Source of the DNA: Dichetophora obliterata
Taxonomy: Eukaryota; Arthropoda; Insecta; Diptera; Sciomyzidae
Direction: 5' to 3'
Assembly (NCBI GenBank): GCA_963920525.1
Contig: OY986438.1
Span: 78,268,060 to 78,332,059, forward strand
Length of the DNA stretch: 64,000 nucleotides
The notes under the pieces are model-generated. The model was not told where the DNA came from and ran no database searches. It saw only the letters and a program-made list of their open reading frames with translations. The stretch's first letter is position 1. Each line of letters opens with the position of its first letter. The position numbers and the translations under genes are program-made. Shown one piece after another: positions 56,646 through 64,000 of the stretch.

Positions 56646-58107
56646 TTAATATGAAATTATGTTATCAGAAGTAGCGGCTGCTCTGCCGGCAGTAGTAAAA
56701 AAAGCGGTGATGTCAGTTGAATGTGCAGCAGGCACATCGACATTTGTTTTTAATGGACTGTCTGAAGCAAACACGATGGTATCATATGGTGGCATGGTGG
56801 TTGAAATGTGGGCGAAAGTTCTCGCAGCGGATGGCGGAGCGGATTGCAAAGCGGATGGTGAAGCGGATGGTGAAGCGGATGGTGAAGCGGGTGTTGCAGC
56901 GTATGGTGCATCGAAAGCGGAATATAGCGATGTGTGATGGTGGTGTCGACAGACTCGACATGTGGACAAACTGCGACAATAAGCTTGTTGATGCCCTTTG
57001 CTAAGGCAAATTAGACAGGTGCCCTTTTGTTTAATAGCTCGTACTTTTGCCGAAGGATCCAAATTGTTGTAGTTTGCACATACGTATATTTTGTGGTTGG
57101 TATTGCAAAACCAGCAAGCATCCAATTTGTCATCGACTTGTGATGATCTTGGAAAATTTTGATTTTCTACTGCGTGCAAAACATTTGTCAAGTATTTTTG
57201 CGGTTTTTTATAGGATAGTTTATTTGTGTGCGGTGCTGCAGATGTGAGAGTTAACATATCTAGTGAGCAGCAGCGAGTTTCTAAAAATGTTTGCAGCTGT
57301 TCAAACGTTGGTAGATCATCGTCTACGAGAGAAAGCTCCCATTGCTTTCTAGTCTCAAAAGCCAATTTTGAAACGACGATATGAACTAGCCAATCGTCCC
57401 AAAACTCTGTTGGTTGATTTAGTGCTTTCAGCGCTCTCGTATGTTGCAAAATTGTATCTAGAATTAGTTTTATAGAGTTGCTGAATCATTACTAACCTTA
57501 TTGATGGAGAATATTGCAAGCAAGTGATGTTCTACAATTACACGCATCACTTAATATCGCAATTTGAGCAAATTCCAAGCTTCAATATAATTTTCATTGG
57601 AAACCTTGAAATTACTGATCACTTGAAGAGCTTCGCCTTTCAAGCAATTCTGCAGGTAGTGCAGCTTTTGACCGTCAGACAAATTTTTTGCTTGTCGACC
57701 AAAGATATGAATGCGTCGTGAAAACTGATCCACTTTATTGGATCTCCTGAGAATGATGGCAATTCCATTTTTGGAGGATGTATCGCTGCAGATACATGCA
57801 CTGGATCTCTATTCGAAGCTTGATGTGAACGTAATCTTAGAAGACGATTGAAGTTAGCCAGTGCGTCTATATACCATACTTCAGCTTGCACCCGTGCTTC
57901 TTCTTCAATTGCGATACTTTCAGCTCCACATGCAACCTCCACCTCTTCCTGTGCTTTGTTGAAACGGCTTCATTGCTCCTGAAGAAGCTGCATGAAACTT
58001 TCGACGCTTTCAATGTCCAAAGATGATGGGTTTGTCTGACTTGCTTTAAGATATCTTTTGATTGCTTTTCGTGCGGAGTCGCGAACTTTAACACTCGAAT
58101 TGGACAT
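56646..58107 (-). pseudogene. BEL/Pao Gag (second BEL copy)
   Basis: ATG at 58107 (MSNSSVKVRDSARKA). An in-frame TGA follows after ~45 codons, then the frame continues with IHPPKMELPSFSGDPIKW and, after a shift near 57690, LSDGQKLHYLQNCLKGEA. The long open part 56646-57449 holds LVSKLA-type helices, the finger CWFCNTNHKIYVC and the second CLICLSKGHQQAYC, CRVCRHHHH. A repetitive SPSASPSA segment follows. Inactive. Confidence 0.88.
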
Positions 58108-60847
58108 GGCGAAACAAGAAAACAAAAACAGAAACCAAAATGTCAACGTCGCGTTGCTTTGCTCTTATTGACAATCAGCTTAGTAGGTATAAAAACTGCC
58201 TTTGTCGTTTCGCTAAAGTAGCGTTTTGAATTGTAAATTGAATTAAATAATAGATTGAGCCAAAAAAATGGCCATGAAAGTAATATTCTTGGACAAAATC
58301 ATAAAAAAATGGAAAAATGCTCCAAAATTTTGACAAAAATGCCCGTAACTTTTGAACCGTTTGACCAATGTTGGAGGTTTTTTTTTTGTAAATTAATCAA
58401 AATGAGCTCACCTTTCCAACGCGCCTACTGGCGATTAAACCCGATCGATAGTTTTTGAGTTATGGATGTGAACGTGTAGGTAATATTTCATACGAACGTC
58501 AATTTGGGAAAAAATCTACCAACAAAAAGTAGGGGACTCGATTTTAACGATAGAGGTATGGTTACTTTGGCAAATTTTCATGGAATAACCCATAGAATAC
58601 GGAAATCATAGGGAAATTGTCGAAAAATAAATCGACCCGCCCTAATATATATATAAAAATTGAAAATAGGGGAAACATTACTTTTTCCTGGTCGGACATG
58701 CTAAATAAAACAAAAAATGTTTAAATTCACTTTAATGCCTTGCGATTGCATATTTACTTTCTTTGCTTTACTTACTTTTGCTACAAAGTAAGCAAATATA
58801 TGAGTTGCCAACGAACTGTCAAAACAAATTACGAACAGCTAGTTTGAAAGCAGTTGATTTAAGTGAAGTAATTTATGGCAAATTAACTAATTTATGCCGT
58901 AGTATGAACGTAGTATAAGCTTGATCCTCGTATAAAAAAGTTAGATTATGTGCGCTCGCAGCACCTGACGTTTTTGTTGGGAGTCTGGGAATTTTAAATG
59001 CAACTATTCGGATTATTAATATAAGCTTTTAAACGGGGTTTCGCGCACTGGTTGCTGATGAACTAATTATGCTTCATGAAACGCAATTTATGATGCCGCA
59101 ACGATTTTGATTGTGTAGAAGTTTGTCGCGGAGTTTTATGCGATGGATTTTGTAAAAACATAACTAATTAAATGCGGTTTATTTAACAATTAACACTTTA
59201 ATTAAAACGATTTTCTGTAATCCAGGTTCGAAGTAACAAAATGTTGCTCTATTTTAGCAACCTTAAATAGCTCAATCGAAAAAAACGCAAGCGATTAGTT
59301 TGGCAACTTCTTTATTACTAAAAAAGCTGATTAAACTTAGCAAAAATAGATATAAGAGAGAAGAGAGTAAGTAAGTAAATTAAGACGCAACAGTGTTGCA
59401 TATTTGGCCTCAACACAACCTAAACCTTTTTACTAATGAAATTTTGTTATCTTTTAAATTCTTATATACGTAATTTAACAAAGAGAATATATATAAAGAG
59501 TTACAGAAACAGAGAAATTACTCTTTCAAATATTTTCAAGCATGTAAGGATTGGGTTCTGCCTGCGCGCTGCTACTGTTATGCTGCCGACGTTCTTGAGG
59601 TCTGTTTTGGGCAGAGCTGTTCTTAAATCTATGTGTGCACAAGCGAGCTGGGAACATGTTTGTTCTTTTTTCTTCCTATTAGAATTGCGATCATTTGATA
59701 TATTTAAGGAAATATGAATAAAATGAAGCAAAGCAACACTTCCTCAAATTTACCAATTTGCAGATATTCTTATGTTCTGTTTTGATTATCAAGTATGCCC
59801 AAAAATTGTCAGCTTTGTTTTATCTGATTTTTGTATACATCTTTTTTGCAAAATTTCTAAATAGAAGATTTTTGATGCAATTCTATTTTATTTTCTAGAT
59901 TTTTAGATTTTCAGAATTTTATGTTTTTTAGATCTATCATTTGGTAGATTCAAAGAAGTATTTATGAAATAAAGCAAAACGGCTATCTTTCAATTAACCA
60001 ATATCGAACATATTATTGTATTTTTTTATCAAATACTCTCTAAAATTTTATTGACAAATTCCGAAAAAATATTAAATTAAATTTTATATTAATTGAAATT
60101 CATTTATTTATTTAGAATTAATTTTTTATTTTTAAAAAAGTTCAAAGTATGTGAACATTATTGCACAATTTTTTAAACCTGTTTAAGAAAATATTTTCAC
60201 AACATTTCATAGAAATTTTTGCGATTCTTTTTTAATACAGCTGATGTCTGATAAAGCATGTGATACTTCAAATTATCGAATGTTCGAAATACACAATTCT
60301 AGATTATGCTAAAATAATTGTGATTTTCTTAAAAGAAATTCTGCAATTGAAATAGAAATGCAGAAAAGTAACAATTTATTTGAAGTGTTTGCAGGAAGGT
60401 ATTATAAATTAATTTATAAAAATATAAAAACATTTTACATTTATTAAGTACATATATGAATGAAATGAAATATTTTAAGTAGTTGAAATCAAATATTGGG
60501 AGGTCTTTTACATACTAATTCTATTTCCGCTGAAAACGTTTTTCTTCCATCACTAAATTTAAAACATCCAAACAAATTAAGTATTAGCTTATTAGTTTAA
60601 ATCTCCCGAGAGGTCCGACACATTAATAAAAATTATTACATTTCAGCAATTATTGCATTGAATCACTGCAATACGTAATAAAAAATTTAACAAGTCATAT
60701 GCTGAAGTTGCGTTTACGTGTAAAATTCTGTGTTGTTAGTTGAATCGTCTAAAAAACAGTAGTGAAAACCGATGTATCGTTATTTATTTATTTATTTATT
60801 TATTTATTTCTTTAATCAATGGTATGTTAACCTGACTATATGCTTAA
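58108..60847. other. No gene recognised; (TTTA)n near the end
   Basis: 2.7 kb of AT-rich sequence, probably including the leader/LTR of the second BEL element on its left. A TTTA tetranucleotide run lies at about 60780-60808. Open frames at 58255-58458 and 59436-59731 show no domain. Confidence 0.4.
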
Positions 60848-62707
60848 TATATAAGTATGTACATGCAAAGAAATAGATATTACACTTTAATAAATTGAAT
60901 TTAATTGATTGAACATTATCGTCTTAGTGACAGAAAAATCAATAGAATATACATTTGATCAGAGACCGTACTGAGTATGCATTTTATAATAAAAAGCAAA
61001 AAAAAAAAAAATAATTATCTTGTGACTTTTAAAATTTTGAGCAGAAAATAATAATTATTTCTGCTTTTAATTTTTTTAGGCAAAAATAAAAATCAAAACT
61101 CGCCCGATTTTTATTTTTTAAAGCAAAAATAAAAAGTAAAGTTTGCCCGATATTTTTTTGGTCACAGAATAACTGGTAAGTTTTGATTTTTATTTTATTA
61201 AGCAAAGTAAATTTTTTTAAAGCAAAAATAAAAAGTAAATTTTGCCTGATATTTTTTAGTCACAAAATAACTGGTATGTTTTGATTTTTATTTTTTATTC
61301 AAAAATTAAAATCGTATGTTTAACGATTTGACGCGTTGTAAATTAATGTTTGTTTTACTATTGATACAGTTTCGCTAAAGTTTAATGGATTTCATTGCCG
61401 TTTCAAATAGACACATCAAAGTTACACCAAAAGTTATTCGAAAGTTTAAAAAATCTCATACAAATAAAAAAGTACAAAATGTGCAAAAGTTAGTTAACGA
61501 GGACTCTTAATTTGAATTAATATACCAAGATTTTAAAATAAGTTTGTTTTGATCGTTAATATATTATAACATATATTATAATAACTTAATACCATGCCTA
61601 TAAGATTTGCTTAAATAAATATTATGTTCATTAACTACAATATTCCAAGCCTATTCCTTATTTCTTAAGCTACACAACGTCTTCAAGAGGCATATCACAT
61701 GCCATCATATACATCAAGGTATGAGCACCAACTGTAAAAATATGCCACAGTATTTGCTTGGTGGTTATTATATGCCATAGCATGTTTGTTGAAATATTTC
61801 GATTCCATTGAAATTCAGGTATGCAATACAGTTCATGCCATGAGATAGATGCACTGAAAAATATCATGGCATTTATCGCAGAGCATAATATATGCCATAG
61901 CATAGGCGGTCTCCACTAGATTTTTCGATGCCATGATGTATATGATGGCATGTGCTATGCCTCATGGAGGCGCTATGTTATAACTGCTGCTTATGAATCA
62001 ATCAATAAAGAAACCAGAACACATTAAAAAATACATGTACTAATTTTTACGTAAGAATGAGAGGGGCTATAGCTTTTCTTACTTTTGCTGACGGGGGGGA
62101 CGGGGGGCTTAGAATTACAAAGAACCTGCTTACATAATACTTGAACGGCCCCTTATGAAGCACTTACGAGATGACATAAATCCCTTAATATATATTTTTG
62201 AGACGTAAACTGTAATACTGATTTTGCTTTTAATTTTTTAATAAAAAAAATTTTAAATCAATGTTTACAAGTTATTTTGTTGTCCAAAATATGTTGAACA
62301 AATTTTGCTTTTTATTTTTGAATTAAAAAATAAAAATCAAAACATACCAGTTATTTTGTGACCAAAAAAATATAGGGCAAAATTTACTTTTTATTTTTGC
62401 TTTAAAAAAATAAAAATCAAAGCATACCAGGTTTTTTGTGACCAAAAAAATATCGGGCGAGTTTTGATTTTTATTTTTGCCTAAAAAAATAAAAAGCAGA
62501 AATAATTATTATTTTTTGCTCAAAATTTTAAAAGTCACAAGATAATTATTTTTTTTTGCTTTTTATTTTAAAATGCATACTCAGTACGGTCTCTGATCAA
62601 ATGTATACTCTATTGATTTTTCTGTCACTAAGACGATAATGTTCAATCAATTAAATTCAATTTATTAAAGTGTAATATCTATTTCTTTGCATGTACATAC
62701 TTATATA
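60848..62707. mobile_element. Palindromic element with ~470-bp inverted arms
   Basis: Left arm 60848-~61320 and right arm ~62235-62707 are near-identical inverted copies starting TATATAAGTATGTACATGCA. Each arm holds tandem AT-rich units around GCCCGATATTTTTTTGG and AACTGGTATGTTTTGA. Ends allow a TA duplication (Tc1/mariner-like). The ~900-bp centre has no transposase but contains the MITE at 61681-61970. Confidence 0.85.
61681..61970. mobile_element. 290-bp MITE nested in the palindrome
   Basis: TIRs of about 36 bp: left CTTCAAGAGGCATATCACAT..., right the inverse ending ...GCCTCATGGAGG. The inside repeats TATGCCATAGCAT-like motifs. Duplication unclear. Confidence 0.65.
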
Positions 62708-64000
62708 CAGGGTTGCCAATATTCGAAGCGCCCATTTTATTTTTAAATAAATCAAAGAAACCACAATTTTTTGTCTGTTCGTCATGAATATCATTTAATT
62801 GGGTTCAAGTAGATTTGCTTACATTATTTCTTGAATATGATATCTCGTAAATGGTCGCCATTGGCCTCTACGACATATTGTGCCCGTTTTGCAGCATTTT
62901 CCATGGTTTTCTTCAACATTTCGATGGGAATGGCGGTTATTTCTTGACGGATGTTGGTTTTCAGCTCTTCTAGGGTCTTTGGCTTGTTGACGTAAACCTT
63001 TGATTTTAAATAACCCCACAAAAAGAAGTCTGGAGGCGTTAAATCTGGTGATCTTGGCGGCCAATCGAAATCACCATTTTTTGACATCAAACGGCCAGGG
63101 AACAATTGCTTCAAAAAATCGATTATAGTGCGGCTTGTGTGTGGTGGCGCGCCATCTTGTTGAAACCAGTAGTGCCTGATACGCTTTCGACGAACGATTG
63201 GCATGAAAAAATTGTTTATCATATCGCGATAACGCTCCTGATTGACAGTAACTCTGTGGCCATTATCATCTTCGAAAAAGAACGGCCCAATGAGCATTTT
63301 AGCACAAACGCCGCACCAAACAGTGACTTTTGCATCGTGAAGAGGTACCTCTTGAATCTCTTCTGAATTTTCAGTGGCATAAATACGGCAATTTTGTTTG
63401 TTTACCGTTCCGTTCAACTGAAAATGAGCTTCATCGCTCATGATAATTTTATGCCAAAATTGCTCGTCTTCTTCAGCCATTTCGATGACTCTTTGGGCCC
63501 ATTCCAATCGACGTGGCTTCTCGGTAGGCAACAATTTGTTTACCAATTGAATTTTGTACGGAAACAAATTCAAATCAACACGTAAAATGCGTTGTAAAGT
63601 GGATCGGGGAATGCCGAGCTGCTGAGAACGGCGATTTTGGGATGTTGTTGGTGACTGCTCAATACTGGCTCGTAAGGCTGCAATATTCTCATCCGATCGC
63701 CTTGGTCGCTTTTTATTTGGCCTCTTTGGGTTACCAAGAGTATAACCAGTTGTAAATCTTTCATACAAACGATAAATTGTTTTCTTGGAAGGCGCACTTT
63801 TCACTTTATTTATTTTTTTGAAAGCACGTTGAGTTTTCACTATTGACTTGTTTTGTTGAATGTAAATTTCAACAATTTTAGAGCGTTCGCGTGGCGTGTA
63901 CTGTTCCATTGTAAACATTTGCTTGGAATGACGCTTCAAACGCGGTATGTCATTAGTCGATTTGGCATCACTGCGGAAAGTTACAGTGTTGCCAGATGGG
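62708..64000 (-). mobile_element. DD41D mariner element (runs off the window)
   Basis: Left end CAGGGTTGCCAATATTCG follows TA at 62706-62707, the terminus of the palindrome. The right terminus is beyond 64000. It carries one intact transposase. Confidence 0.75.
62824..63918 (-). CDS. Mariner-family transposase, DD41D (rosa-like)
   Basis: First ATG at 63918 (MFTMEQYTP; an internal ATG at 63909 is the alternative), 364 residues, no breaks. N-terminal helix-turn-helix region (YTPRERSKIVEIYIQ), second HTH (RSQQLGIPRSTLQRILR), then the DDE core: D162 in IMSDEAHF, D255 in FQQDGAPPH, D297 in LTPPDFFLWGYLK. The spacing of 41 residues between the last two is the DD41D type described as rosa in Ceratitis. 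Cuts and pastes DNA at TA sites. Intact ORF suggests recent activity. Confidence 0.95.
   Translation of the reverse strand: MFTMEQYTPRERSKIVEIYIQQNKSIVKTQRAFKKINKVKSAPSKKTIYRLYERFTTGYTLGNPKRPNKKRPRRSDENIAALRASIEQSPTTSQNRRSQQLGIPRSTLQRILRVDLNLFPYKIQLVNKLLPTEKPRRLEWAQRVIEMAEEDEQFWHKIIMSDEAHFQLNGTVNKQNCRIYATENSEEIQEVPLHDAKVTVWCGVCAKMLIGPFFFEDDNGHRVTVNQERYRDMINNFFMPIVRRKRIRHYWFQQDGAPPHTSRTIIDFLKQLFPGRLMSKNGDFDWPPRSPDLTPPDFFLWGYLKSKVYVNKPKTLEELKTNIRQEITAIPIEMLKKTMENAAKRAQYVVEANGDHLRDIIFKK

Noticed and set aside
56659..57004. Plus-strand frames with repeated ADGEADGEADGE-like and KRMVKRMVKRM-like peptides
   Set aside because: They are antisense to the repetitive part of BEL Gag.
59436..59731. Overlapping ~76-93 codon frames on both strands
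   Set aside because: No motif and no supporting context.
1..64000. tRNA genes, CRISPR arrays, bacterial operons
   Set aside because: Only tRNA-complementary PBS segments occur; spaced repeats are tandem or inverted transposon repeats, and the coding content is eukaryotic retroelement and transposon sequence.

Overview
The window looks like insect nuclear DNA, most likely from a higher fly (Diptera, possibly a tephritid). It is AT-rich and carries mdg1/412-, gypsy- and BEL/roo-type LTR retrotransposons, jockey/CR1-like non-LTR fragments, several hAT families and a DD41D mariner of the type I recall from Ceratitis rosa. The species is inference. I recognise no host protein-coding gene, tRNA, rRNA or CRISPR. 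Essentially everything readable is a transposable element, mostly nested and broken.

Layout. 1-1.1 kb: leader, primer binding site (PBS) and LTR of a minus-strand gypsy-class element whose body lies to the left of the window. 1.7-3.1 kb: a hAT MITE and a foldback repeat. 3.6-4.5 kb: a non-LTR reverse transcriptase (RT) remnant. 5.5-13.2 kb: a complete but broken mdg1/412-like element (-) with CTAT target duplications, sitting inside an older endonuclease fragment. 13.6-14.1 kb: a 488-bp TIR element with 9-bp duplications. 14.2-16.5 kb: a non-LTR ORF1/endonuclease remnant. 16.7-17.3 kb: an integrase scrap. 17.5-22.4 kb: a BEL/Pao remnant (-) with a tRNA-Tyr type PBS, interrupted by a hAT element with ACAGAATC duplications. 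24.5-35.2 kb: a nearly intact young gypsy-class element (-) with 2.6-kb LTRs, GATG duplications, a gag with an N-terminal RING-H2 finger and a well-defined -1 frameshift signal. 35.4-37.1 kb: a hAT transposase pseudogene. 37.6-38.5 kb: inverted-repeat elements. 39.0-49.8 kb: a BEL/roo-like integrase-env remnant (-), split in env by a 7.8-kb DNA element (TIR TAGTGTCCGACCGAA, 8-bp duplications GTTATGAC). That DNA element carries a Tnp2-like transposase gene (-) and a spliced second gene (+). 49.8-53.0 kb: a decayed gypsy gag-protease-RT (-) with two MITEs. 53.5-55.2 kb: a non-LTR RT (-). 55.3-56.1 kb: a minisatellite with a TTA-flanked MITE. 56.1-58.1 kb: a second BEL/Pao gag-RT remnant (-). 58.1-60.8 kb: no feature recognised. 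60.8-62.7 kb: a 1.86-kb palindromic element with ~470-bp arms. 62.7 kb to the end: a DD41D mariner with an intact transposase.

The most noteworthy items are the two-gene 7.8-kb element, the RING-gag gypsy element with its frameshift signal, and a matched pair of one hAT family (long copy plus a 246-bp deletion derivative). Nested insertions give a readable relative chronology. All identifications come from reading motifs by eye; no database search was run.
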